A stretch of DNA of 33,095 bases from Pseudomonadota bacterium (GCA_027295775.1 JAPUKG010000327.1:1-33095), one strand, 5' to 3'; shown: positions 1-8,233, numbered from the stretch's first letter. A program made the numbers and translations. The notes: generated by a model not told the origin, from the letters alone.

Positions 1-109
1 CCTGGGGCTTTTCCTTGGCGGTGTCGGGAATGATGATGCCGCCCTTCGTCTTCTCCTCCTCCTCGAGGCGCTTGACGAGGATTCGGTCGTGGAGCGGACG
101 AATCTTCAT
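1..109 (-). CDS. groES: Co-chaperonin GroES (5' portion only, truncated by window edge)
   Basis: Reverse-strand translation from ATG at 109: [36 protein letters not shown]..., the characteristic Cpn10 N-terminus; CIRCE element upstream. Confidence 0.95.
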   Translation of the reverse strand, partial: MKIRPLHDRILVKRLEEEEKTKGGIIIPDTAKEKPQ

Positions 110-176
110 AGCTCCGGTTCCTCCGAGTGGTGGCCCCCCGCTGCTCGGGGGCGCCGTAGCGTTGAAAGTTGGATTT

Positions 177-203
177 CTGGCACTCGATCAAGGGGAGTGC
201 CAA
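177..203. promoter_or_regulatory. CIRCE-type HrcA operator upstream of groES
   Basis: CTGGCACTC-N9-GAGTGCCAA; perfect 9-nt spacer and inverted arms close to consensus TTAGCACTC-N9-GAGTGCTAA; located 68 bp upstream of the groES start. Confidence 0.88.
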
Positions 204-233
204 ACGGGCTGGCAAGTTAGACCTCCCCGGCGG

Positions 234-252
234 GGCGTCAAGGGGAGACGCC
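234..252. repeat. GC-rich inverted repeat (GGCGTC-N7-GACGCC)
   Basis: GGCGTC AAGGGGA GACGCC; shares the 10-mer TCAAGGGGAG (238-247) with the CIRCE element (188-197). Confidence 0.6.
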
Positions 253-347
253 GTTCCAGAGCGAATTTTCGGATGGGTCCGGGGCTCAGCCGACCGCCCC
301 GGGTGGCCGATCCCATGAGATGAATGGCGGGGCAAAGGCACAGCGGG

Positions 348-968
348 ATGGACAAGGGCCGGGAGCGGATCGAGCGGGGCTCCTCTCGGGCCCTCTTCTC
401 CGAGCTCCTGACGGCGGCCCTGGCCGAGCTGGGCGCTCGGCCGAGCCCGCTGGCCAAGTCCTACCTGGTGGAGCTGCTGGAGGGCTGGATCCGCCGGCCG
501 GGCCCGCTGGGCCGGTTCCGGGAGGGGGATCCGACCCTGGGCGAGGCCTTCCTGGAGGCCCGCCAGGAGAGCGGCGCCGGCCGGATGCGCAAGCTCCGGG
601 ACCTGGGCGATCGGGCCCTGTTCGTGGCGGGCGTCTTCGGCGACAGCCTGCGCCGCAGCCTGGTCGACATGGACTACGTGGGGCAGATCGGCCGTGCGGC
701 CTACGCGGACGTCTCGACCTCGTTGTCCCGGGCGACCCGCGAGCCCACCTGGCCCGGCCTCTTCGGCGAGCTGGCCCGGGACTTCGGCTGCTTCGTGGAC
801 GTGCTGGCCGAGGTGGGTGATCGGACCCGGGCGGGGGCGGACGGAGAGGTCGACCTCCTGCGCATTTACGAGCGCTACGCCGCCACCGCGAGCGAGCGCG
901 ACCGGCGCCGCCTGATCCGGCGCGGCGTCTTGCCGCTCGCGCCCGAGACCCTGAGGCGCTGGCAGTGA
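348..968 (+). CDS. Conserved hypothetical protein (helical, uncharacterised)
   Basis: ORF MDKGRERIERGSSRALFSELLTAALAELGARPSPLAKSYLVELLEGW...; alternative in-frame ATG at 324; 4-bp GTGA overlap with next ORF. Confidence 0.75.
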   Translation: MDKGRERIERGSSRALFSELLTAALAELGARPSPLAKSYLVELLEGWIRRPGPLGRFREGDPTLGEAFLEARQESGAGRMRKLRDLGDRALFVAGVFGDSLRRSLVDMDYVGQIGRAAYADVSTSLSRATREPTWPGLFGELARDFGCFVDVLAEVGDRTRAGADGEVDLLRIYERYAATASERDRRRLIRRGVLPLAPETLRRWQ

Positions 969-1540
969 GGGACGTGGAGCGCGCCGTCTCGAGGGCCGGC
1001 CGCTGGCTCGCGAGCGCCTACGCCCTCGACCTCGACTTCGAGCCCGGAGACTTCGTGATCCGGCCGGAGGCGGCCGAGCACGAGCTGCCGCGGGATCGAC
1101 CGAATCCGCGCAGCGGACTGGTTGCAGTGGAGAAGGGCGGCGTTCTCCGGATCGGCCTCTACCTCGACGAGCGCGACCGGGACGACATGGGCACGATCCT
1201 GGAGGAGACCAGCCACCTGGTCTGCCTGGCCTGGCACGCGGAACGGGACCTGCCCGTGTCGTGCCTGGTGCTCGAGATCCAGGCCGACGTGGACCGCTTC
1301 CTCTACGCCCGCGCGTGCGGCGCCGACCCGCTGGCCCACTTCGAGCGCTTCCGCTGGGCCGACTGGCTGGACGACGAGACCCGGGCCCGCTACGAGACCG
1401 CCCACGCGGTGGCTGGCCGCTACTGCCGGCACCTGGCCCGCCGCTTCCGGCGGCCGTCGGACACCGAGGGCCTGCTCTCGGAGCTGCGCCGCTTCTACCG
1501 CTCCTCGCCCCAGGCGAAGATGCGACGGATTCTCCACTAG
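965..1540 (+). CDS. Conserved hypothetical protein with EETSH...LEIQADVDRF signature
   Basis: GTG start overlapping upstream stop (GTGA); 191 aa; no family recognised. Confidence 0.75.
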   Translation: MRDVERAVSRAGRWLASAYALDLDFEPGDFVIRPEAAEHELPRDRPNPRSGLVAVEKGGVLRIGLYLDERDRDDMGTILEETSHLVCLAWHAERDLPVSCLVLEIQADVDRFLYARACGADPLAHFERFRWADWLDDETRARYETAHAVAGRYCRHLARRFRRPSDTEGLLSELRRFYRSSPQAKMRRILH

Positions 1541-2769
1541 AGGAGCCGATCCGCGCGAGCCATCACCATCTTCTGGTGGCGCCTCGTCCGCTGCTTCCGG
1601 CCGTTCAGAACGGCGCCGATGAAGGTGTACCGGACGCCGAGCTCGTAGCTCAGGAACAGGACCGACAGGGCGCCGACCACCACGATCGTGAATTTGAGTG
1701 GAGCCGGGAGCAGCAGGGGCGCGAGTAGGATCTGAAGTCCCATCACGTAGTAGTCGTGGGTCAGGTAGAGCCAGTAGCTCGAATCGGACACGTAGCGGAT
1801 CGCCGGGCTCTCGTGTCGGAACACGCGCAGAAAGAGCCCCATCGAGCCAAAGATCATCAGCCACGTGAAGGTGGCAGTCAGGAGCAGCGCGATCCCGCGG
1901 AGCACGGCCGGTGCCGGCGGTTCACCGACGTAGCCCGCGACCGAAATGCCGAGGGCGGCCGCACCCACGACGAGCGCGCAGAACAGATCGCGCCCGGTCC
2001 CCTTCCGCAGGTCTCCGAGAAGCGCGGGCTGGCGGTGCAGGGCCCAGCCAAAGCCGAAGAAGGAGCCGTAGTAGAGCAGCCATACGAGCTCCGGCAGGAT
2101 TCCGGCGGGGCTTCCCACGCCCCACTCCCCTGTCCAGTAGAGGAGAGCGGCGTGAGGCATCGCCAGCCACCCGGGCTTCCAGGGCGAGCGCACGAGCGCC
2201 GCGAGGCGTCGGTCCAGCGCCGCGCCACCGGCGGTCCCGCGGTAGCGACGGGTTCGAGCTCCCAGGGCCAGCGTCGCCAGAGCCGCCGCGGAGAAGCAGA
2301 TCAGATACTCCAGGAACCAGTACACACCCAGGCTGAAGTGATCGAAGTAGCTCGCCCAGCCGAACGGCTGCGCCGCCGCCGCTGCCATCTCGGCCGCGTC
2401 GGGCACGACGAGACCTGCCGCGTAGGTGTAGTGGAAGAACGACCCCTGGATCGCGTTGTTCAGCAGTACGCCGACGATGAACGGGAGCGCCAGACGCACC
2501 GCTCGGTGGCGCGTGTAGCGCCAGCTCCCATAGCGGTGGAAGACCAGCCGCGCGAAGAAGCCGGCGATGACGAAGAAGAGCTGCATCCGGAAGCTGTGGG
2601 AAACCCAGGCGAAGACGCCGAAGCCCAGGTGCCGACTCTCGTCCTGCACGACCCAGAACGAGAGGGGTGGATCCACGTAGGCCAGGGAGGCGTGAAAGAA
2701 GATGCCCAGCAGCATGGCTGCGGCGCGCAGGCTGTCGAAGGCGTGGAATCGCTCGTCCGCGTCGCTCAT
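1537..2769 (-). CDS. Acyltransferase 3 family membrane protein (OafA/OpgC-like)
   Basis: MSDADERFHAFDSLRAAAMLLGIFFHASLAY...SHSFRMQLFFVIAGFFARLVFHRYG...RAVRLALPFIVG; multi-TM acyltransferase-3 pattern. The track ORF extends to 3561 but overlaps tetR, so ATG at 2769 is preferred. Confidence 0.88.
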   Translation of the reverse strand: MSDADERFHAFDSLRAAAMLLGIFFHASLAYVDPPLSFWVVQDESRHLGFGVFAWVSHSFRMQLFFVIAGFFARLVFHRYGSWRYTRHRAVRLALPFIVGVLLNNAIQGSFFHYTYAAGLVVPDAAEMAAAAAQPFGWASYFDHFSLGVYWFLEYLICFSAAALATLALGARTRRYRGTAGGAALDRRLAALVRSPWKPGWLAMPHAALLYWTGEWGVGSPAGILPELVWLLYYGSFFGFGWALHRQPALLGDLRKGTGRDLFCALVVGAAALGISVAGYVGEPPAPAVLRGIALLLTATFTWLMIFGSMGLFLRVFRHESPAIRYVSDSSYWLYLTHDYYVMGLQILLAPLLLPAPLKFTIVVVGALSVLFLSYELGVRYTFIGAVLNGRKQRTRRHQKMVMARADRLL

Positions 2770-3383
2770 CTGCGCCCGGGTTGGGCGGCCACCAGGCCCT
2801 CCACCATGTGCCGAAGAGCCGGCGCCGAAGAGCCCGGCTTCGAGGCGCTCGGTGCGGCGGCGTCCAGCTGGTAGACGCCCTGGATCGCAGCGGCGATCGC
2901 GGCCGCGAGGGAACGCGAGCTTCGGGTCGACCGGCCTTCGCTCTTCAACACGCCTCGCAGAAGCCCATCGATGCGGTCGACGAGCGCGAACAACATCCGG
3001 CTGTACTCCTCGCGCACGGCTGGCTGGTGGATGGCCTCGGCCGCGATCACGAGCCATCCGGCCTGGAGCGGGGCGGTGCCTCCGGTGGGGTCGCGCTCGA
3101 GAAGCGCGTCGGTCAGGGCGAAGAGCTGCTTCCAGGGGTCGTCGCCCGCTCGCTCGAGCCGTTCCTCGAAGCGCCCGAGCACGCCCCTTCCGATGCCCTG
3201 CATGAGGGCCAGCAGGATGGCCTGCTTGCTGTCGAAGTAGTAGTGAACCAGCCCGGGGGTCAGATCCGCTTCCCGGGCGATGGTGGCGACCGTCGCCCCC
3301 GCGTAGCCCTGCTGGGCCATGGTTCGCAACAGCCCAGCCACGATCTGCCGGCGGCGCTCTTCTTTCTGGGAGGGTCGAGCCAT
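2766..3383 (-). CDS. TetR/AcrR family transcriptional regulator (BetI-like)
   Basis: N-terminal HTH: RRRQIVAGLLRTMAQQGYAGATVATIAREADLTPGLVHYYFDSKQAILLALM; ATGA overlap with the acyltransferase gene. Confidence 0.93.
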   Translation of the reverse strand: MARPSQKEERRRQIVAGLLRTMAQQGYAGATVATIAREADLTPGLVHYYFDSKQAILLALMQGIGRGVLGRFEERLERAGDDPWKQLFALTDALLERDPTGGTAPLQAGWLVIAAEAIHQPAVREEYSRMLFALVDRIDGLLRGVLKSEGRSTRSSRSLAAAIAAAIQGVYQLDAAAPSASKPGSSAPALRHMVEGLVAAQPGRR

Positions 3384-3396
3384 GGGTCCAATATTG

Positions 3397-3410
3397 GTTG
3401 GTTAACCAAC
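3397..3410. promoter_or_regulatory. Perfect 14-bp palindrome, candidate TetR operator
   Basis: GTTGGTTAACCAAC, self-complementary, 13 bp upstream of the tetR start in the divergent tetR/lexA intergenic region. Confidence 0.65.
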
Positions 3411-3453
3411 TTATAACCCGCTCCCCGCGGCCCCGCAAATCCGCCGCGATCGC

Positions 3454-3493
3454 TTGACTTTCGCCTTCATTTCGTAAATGCTGTCGCGAAAAT
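3454..3493 (+). promoter_or_regulatory. Candidate lexA promoter with overlapping inverted repeat
   Basis: TTGACT (3454-3459), 17-nt spacer, AATGCT (3477-3482); TTTCG-N12-CGAAA (3470-3491) spans the -10 region. Confidence 0.45.
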
Positions 3494-3520
3494 CTGACGA
3501 AGGCTAGGGGGAGGGAAGCC

Positions 3521-4132
3521 ATGGCGCTTACGAAACGCCAGCGCGAGATCTTCGACTTCATCTGCGACTTCGTCGACGAGAACCGCTACTCGCCGAGCCT
3601 CGAGGAGATCGGCGAGCACTTCGGTCTCACGTCGGTGGCGACGGTGCACAAGCACGTGCAGCACCTCGTCGAGAAGGGCTTCCTGCGCAAGGCGTGGAAC
3701 CGCTCGCGCTCGGTCGAGCCCGTGAAGCGGGACGAGCCCTCGAGGTCGGGCCTGGTCGACCTGCCGCTGCTGGGCAGCGTGGCCGCCGGCTCCCCCATCG
3801 AGGCCATCGAGACCGACGAGCGCGTGACCGTCCCGCGCGAGATGCGGGCGAAGGGCAGCGAGTGCTTCGTGCTGCGGGTTCGCGGTGACTCGATGATCGA
3901 CGACCAGATCGCCGACGGCGACCTGGTGGTGGTGGAGAGCCGGGTCGAAGCGCGCAGCGGGGAGACCGTGGTGGCTCTGGTGGGCGGCACCGACGCCACC
4001 CTGAAGAGGTTCTACCGGAAGGGGGGCCTGGTGAAGCTCGTGCCGGCCAACGACCGCATGAAGCCCATCGAGGTACCGGCCTCCGAGGTCACCATCCGGG
4101 GGGTGGTGACGGGCCTCCTGCGCCGGTACTAG
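3521..4132 (+). CDS. lexA: LexA repressor
   Basis: MALTKRQREIFDFICDFVDENRYSPSLEEIGEHFGLTSVATVHKHVQHLVEKGFLRK; AG cleavage site (GSVAAGSPIEAIE), catalytic Ser in RGDSMIDDQIADGDLVVVE, Lys in ATLKRFYR. Confidence 0.96.
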   Translation: MALTKRQREIFDFICDFVDENRYSPSLEEIGEHFGLTSVATVHKHVQHLVEKGFLRKAWNRSRSVEPVKRDEPSRSGLVDLPLLGSVAAGSPIEAIETDERVTVPREMRAKGSECFVLRVRGDSMIDDQIADGDLVVVESRVEARSGETVVALVGGTDATLKRFYRKGGLVKLVPANDRMKPIEVPASEVTIRGVVTGLLRRY

Positions 4133-4200
4133 CGATCCGCCCCGCCGCTCCCTAGACTCCCGATCCGTAAGGATTTCAAGGGGTTGCGGAGCCAGAACGA

Positions 4201-4614
4201 GTGGGATCCCAGGTTCGGGTCACCCGGGCGATCGAGTTCTCGACGTCCCTGCGCTACTGGCTGCCGTCGCTCTCAGAGGCCGAGAACCGGCGGCGCTTCG
4301 GGCGCAAGGCCGACCAGCACGGGCACAACTACCGCCTGGAGCTGACCGTGCAGGGCCAGCCCGATCCGACCACGGGGATGGTCGTAAACCTGACCGAGCT
4401 GAAGGAGCTGCTCGAACGCGAGATCATGGACCGCTTCGACCACCGCGACCTCAACGCGGACACCTCCTACTTCGACGAGGTCCCGCCCACCCCGGAGCAC
4501 TTCGCGCTGGTGATCGCCGGCATCCTGAAGGCGGCGCTGCCGGCGGGGAGCCTCGAGCGGGTGCGTCTGCACCAGGACGCGGACGGGTTCGTCGACGTGG
4601 TGGACCCCGAGTGA
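4201..4614 (+). CDS. 6-pyruvoyl-tetrahydropterin synthase family protein, degenerate active site
   Basis: HGHNYRLELTVQG, DHRDLNADTSYFDEVPPTPEHFA match PTPS; first Zn-His (FSxxH) is FSTSL and the catalytic Cys region is FGRKADQHGHNY. Confidence 0.82.
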   Translation: MGSQVRVTRAIEFSTSLRYWLPSLSEAENRRRFGRKADQHGHNYRLELTVQGQPDPTTGMVVNLTELKELLEREIMDRFDHRDLNADTSYFDEVPPTPEHFALVIAGILKAALPAGSLERVRLHQDADGFVDVVDPE

Positions 4615-5027
4615 GGGTCGAGCTCACCCGTTGCTATCGCTTCCCGGCGGCCCACGTGCTCTGCCAGCCGTCCCTCGGTCCCGAGGAGAACGAGCGCATC
4701 TTCGGCAAGTGCGCGAATCCGGCGGGCCACGGCCACAACTACGGCATCGAGGTGACGGTGACCGGGCCCCTCGACGAGAACGGTTGGGTGGCGGACCCCG
4801 ACTCCCTCGACGCGGTGTTCGACGACGTGGTCCGGGGGCCGTTCTCGCACCGGATGCTGAACGAGCTCGACGCCTTCGCCGAGCTCGTGCCGACGGCGGA
4901 GAATCTCGCCCGGGTGGTGCACCGGGACCTGGCGCCCGTTCTGGCCGAACGCACCGGTGCGCGACTGGTCCGGGTGCGCGTGGTGGAGACGGCGCGAAAC
5001 AGCTTCGAAGTGGGAGAACCCCGATGA
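4611..5027 (+). CDS. 6-pyruvoyl-tetrahydropterin synthase / 6-carboxytetrahydropterin synthase family
   Basis: CYRFPAAHVL...ENERIFGKCANPAGHGHNYGIEVTVTG matches the PTPS signature FGKCxNPxGHGHNY; GTG start with GTGA overlap. Confidence 0.88.
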   Translation: MRVELTRCYRFPAAHVLCQPSLGPEENERIFGKCANPAGHGHNYGIEVTVTGPLDENGWVADPDSLDAVFDDVVRGPFSHRMLNELDAFAELVPTAENLARVVHRDLAPVLAERTGARLVRVRVVETARNSFEVGEPR

Positions 5028-5605
5028 GCGACGTTGCGGATCCGATCACAGGCCTGGTGACCACGCTGTTGAAGGAGCTCGGGGAGGATCCCGGCCGGAA
5101 CGGGCTGGTGAAGACCCCGGAGCGCGTCGCCCAATCACTGCGCTTCTTCACCGAGGGCTACAAGCAGAACCCGCGCGACATCCTGAAAGGCGCGCTCTTC
5201 GATGTCGACTACGACGAGATGGTGGTGGTGAGGGACATCGACTTCTACAGCCTGTGCGAGCACCACATGATCCCGTTCTTCGGGCGCGTGCACGTGGGCT
5301 ACATCCCGGACGGCAGGGTGCTGGGTCTCTCCAAGATTCCGCGCCTGGTCGAGATGTTCTCGCGCCGGCTCCAGGTACAGGAGCGCTTCACGTCCCAGAT
5401 CGCCGAGTCCCTGCAGGACCTGCTCCAGCCCAAGGGCGTGGGCGTGGTGGTGGAGTCCATCCACCTGTGCATGATGATGCGAGGAGTGCAGAAGCAGAAC
5501 ACCTTCGCCATCACGAGCTCCCTGCGCGGCGAGTTCGAGAACGATCCCAAGACCCGCTCCGAGTTCATGGAGCTGATGAAGCACCAGAAGGCCTCCTTCG
5601 CCTGA
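5024..5605 (+). CDS. folE: GTP cyclohydrolase I
   Basis: MSDVADPITGLVTTLLKELGEDPGRNGLVKTPERVAQSL...SLCEHHMIPFFGRVHVGYIPDGRVLGLSKIPRLVEMFSRRLQVQERFTSQI...ESIHLCMMMRGVQKQN. Track ORF start (4631) is too early. Confidence 0.96.
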   Translation: MSDVADPITGLVTTLLKELGEDPGRNGLVKTPERVAQSLRFFTEGYKQNPRDILKGALFDVDYDEMVVVRDIDFYSLCEHHMIPFFGRVHVGYIPDGRVLGLSKIPRLVEMFSRRLQVQERFTSQIAESLQDLLQPKGVGVVVESIHLCMMMRGVQKQNTFAITSSLRGEFENDPKTRSEFMELMKHQKASFA

Positions 5606-5631
5606 CACCGGGGGCCCTCGCTCTGGGTCCG

Positions 5632-6426
5632 ATGCGCGCGTACCTGCACTTCGCACGCTGCTCGTTCCAGCGCCGCGCCGCCTATCGGCTGGCGAACTGG
5701 ACGGGCATCGCCGTCAACTTCTTCTTCTTTTTGATCCACGCCCAGGTGCTGGTCGCGTTCTTCGGGACGCGGACCCTGGCGGCGGGCTGGCGCCCCGAGG
5801 ACGCGGTCCTCTACTTCGCGGGGTCGGAGGCGCTGCTGATGGTGCTGGCCGGCTTCCCGGACTGGGAGAACAACGTGGGCGCCCGGATCCGCTCGGGCCA
5901 GGTGGCCTCGGATCTCGCGCGGCCGGTCGACCTCTTCTACCGCGACCTGGCCGAGCGCTTCGGCAACGCCTTCTACTACCTGCTGGCCAGGACGACGGTG
6001 CTCTACGCCGGCGCCCTCGCGCTGTACGGGATCGCGCCGCCCCTGCGGCCCGAGCTCCTGCTCTTGCCGCTCTCGCTGGTGCTGGCCATCGCCGTGTCCG
6101 GCGCCATCTGGTACATCGCGTTCTCGGTGTCGTTCTGGACGGAGAACGCCACCGGCCCGGTTAGCGCGGTGATCTGGGTGCACACGGTGCTGGGGGGCGT
6201 CGTGGTCCCGCTCGACTTCTACCCCGACGCCCTGCGCTGGGTCTGCGACGCGCTTCCCTTCCGGGCCGCCCTGTACACACCGGTCGCGCTGCTGACGGGC
6301 AAGCTCTCCGGGAGCGCCCTGGCCTTCGGCCTGGCGCACCAGGCGGTGTGGCTGGCACTGCTGGTCGCGGGGGCCCGGGTGATCGAGGCCCGGGGCCTGC
6401 GCCGCCTCGTGGTGCACGGAGGCTGA
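5632..6426 (+). CDS. ABC-2 type transporter permease
   Basis: MRAYLHFARCSFQRRAAYRLANWTGIAVNFFFFLIHAQVLVAFFG...; multi-TM, first of an exporter triplet (COG4587-like). Confidence 0.88.
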   Translation: MRAYLHFARCSFQRRAAYRLANWTGIAVNFFFFLIHAQVLVAFFGTRTLAAGWRPEDAVLYFAGSEALLMVLAGFPDWENNVGARIRSGQVASDLARPVDLFYRDLAERFGNAFYYLLARTTVLYAGALALYGIAPPLRPELLLLPLSLVLAIAVSGAIWYIAFSVSFWTENATGPVSAVIWVHTVLGGVVVPLDFYPDALRWVCDALPFRAALYTPVALLTGKLSGSALAFGLAHQAVWLALLVAGARVIEARGLRRLVVHGG

Positions 6427-6428
6427 GC

Positions 6429-7241
6429 GTGGCCGCGCCCCTCCCCGACGATCTCCGCCTCTACGTCCGGCTGGCGGGCGCGCGCATCCGCGAGCAGATG
6501 AACTACCGGCTCTCCTTCGCCGTCCACACGGTGATCGACGCCTTCTTGATCGTGAGCGACCTGGCGCCGGTCTATCTGCTGTCCCGCTACTTCGGCGCCC
6601 TCGAGGGCTGGACCTTCGCCGAGCTGGCGCTCCTCTACGGGATGGTGGGGCTCTCGTGGGGGCTGGTCGAGACCACGCTCCGGGGCTTCCAGAAGTTCGG
6701 CCCCTTCCTGGTGGACGGCGAGCTCGACCGGGTGCTGCTGCGCCCGCGCGGCGTCCTCCTGCAGATGGCCACCGCGCAGATCGAGGCGCGCAAGGTCGGC
6801 CGCATTCTCCAGGCGGGGCTGGTACTGGGGATCGCATTCGTCTTCCTGGACCTCGGGCCGGCGAGCGTCGCCTGGGTCGCGCTCGGCGTCGCCGGGGGGA
6901 TCCTGTTCTTCGCGGGCATCCTGCTGCTGGGCGCGGCCTCCCAGTTCTGGACCATGGGCCAGACCGCCGAGCTCCAGAACATGCTCACCTACGGCGGGAG
7001 TGCGGCCCTCCTCTACCCGGTGTCCATCTACTCCACCTGGTTCCGGCGCGTTCTGACCTACGGGATCCCGCTGGCGTTCGTGAACTACTTTCCGGCCCTG
7101 GCCGCCCTGGGGCGAACCGCGGAGGCGGGCTGGCCGCCCTGGATCCCCGCGCTGTCACCCTTCGCCTGCGGCGCCGTCCTGGCCCTGGGCATGCTCGCCT
7201 TCCGCCGCGGTCTGCGGCGCTACGAGTCGACGGGGAGCTGA
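6429..7241 (+). CDS. ABC-2 type transporter permease (second subunit)
   Basis: GTG start; VAAPLPDDLRLYVRLAGARIREQMNYRLSFAVHTVIDAF...; multi-TM, COG3694-like. Confidence 0.86.
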   Translation: MAAPLPDDLRLYVRLAGARIREQMNYRLSFAVHTVIDAFLIVSDLAPVYLLSRYFGALEGWTFAELALLYGMVGLSWGLVETTLRGFQKFGPFLVDGELDRVLLRPRGVLLQMATAQIEARKVGRILQAGLVLGIAFVFLDLGPASVAWVALGVAGGILFFAGILLLGAASQFWTMGQTAELQNMLTYGGSAALLYPVSIYSTWFRRVLTYGIPLAFVNYFPALAALGRTAEAGWPPWIPALSPFACGAVLALGMLAFRRGLRRYESTGS

Positions 7242-7244
7242 CGG

Positions 7245-8231
7245 GTGATCGAGGTCGTGGCGCTGCGCAAGGACTACCGGATCGCCGTGCATCACCGCGG
7301 TTTCTGGGGAGCGCTGCGCAACCTGGTCGAGACCCGGTACAACGTGGTGCGCGCGGTGGACGGGATCTCCTTCACGATCGAGCCCGGCGAGTTCGTGGGC
7401 TTCGTGGGGCCCAACGGCGCCGGGAAGTCGACCACCATCAAGATCCTGACCGGCGTGCTCGAGCCCACCGACGGCTCAGTCACGGTGAACGGGCTGGTGC
7501 CGCGGCGCGACCGGATCGAGCACACCCGGGACATCGGCGTCGTCTTCGGGCAGCGCACCCAGCTCTGGTGGGACCTGCCGGTGACGGAGTCGTACGACCT
7601 GCTGCGCCACATCTACTCCGTGCCGGAGGCCGAGTACCGGGCGCAGCGGGAGCGCCTCTGCGAGCTGCTCGAGGTGGGACCGCTCCTCGACACGCCGGTG
7701 CGCAAGCTCTCGCTCGGCCAGCGGATGCGCTGCGAGCTGGCGGCGGCGCTCCTGCACGCGCCCACCATGCTCTTCCTCGACGAGCCCACCATCGGTCTCG
7801 ACGTGGTGGCCAAGGAGACCGTCCGCACGTTCCTGGCGGCCGAGAACCGCGAGCGGGGCACCACGGTCCTGTTGGCCACTCACGACCTGTCCGACGTCGA
7901 GCGGCTGTGCCCGCGGATGATCCTGATCGACCGGGGTGCGCTGGTCTACGACGGTCCCCTCGAGGCGATCCGCCGCCGCTTCGGCGCCGAGCGCGAGCTG
8001 CGCGTCGACTTCGAGGGCGCGGCGCCGGCGGAGCTGCCGGACTCGGTCGAGGAGCAGGAGCGCGGCCCCGAGCGGCTGGTGCTGCGCTTCCGCCCCGGGG
8101 AGATCTCGAGCGCCAAGCTGATCGCCTGGCTCTCGGACCGGCAGACGATCGCCGACCTGGAGATCCACGAGCCGCCCATCGAGCGGATCGTGGCGGAGAT
8201 CTACCGCCGAGGGCTGCCCCCACCGGAGTGA
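7245..8231 (+). CDS. ABC transporter ATP-binding protein (COG4586-like)
   Basis: Walker A GPNGAGKST, signature LSLGQRMRCELA, Walker B MLFLDEPTIGLD, H-loop LLATHDLSDVE. Confidence 0.95.
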   Translation: MIEVVALRKDYRIAVHHRGFWGALRNLVETRYNVVRAVDGISFTIEPGEFVGFVGPNGAGKSTTIKILTGVLEPTDGSVTVNGLVPRRDRIEHTRDIGVVFGQRTQLWWDLPVTESYDLLRHIYSVPEAEYRAQRERLCELLEVGPLLDTPVRKLSLGQRMRCELAAALLHAPTMLFLDEPTIGLDVVAKETVRTFLAAENRERGTTVLLATHDLSDVERLCPRMILIDRGALVYDGPLEAIRRRFGAERELRVDFEGAAPAELPDSVEEQERGPERLVLRFRPGEISSAKLIAWLSDRQTIADLEIHEPPIERIVAEIYRRGLPPPE

Positions 8232-8233
8232 GG

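Noticed and set aside
1537-3561. Full-length 674-aa ORF as a single fusion protein
   Set aside because: N-terminal part is out-of-frame reading over the TetR gene; acyltransferase proper starts at 2769 with an ATGA overlap.
4631-5605. 324-aa ORF as an N-terminally extended folE
   Set aside because: The extension is the shifted frame of the PTPS gene; canonical FolE begins at ATG 5024.
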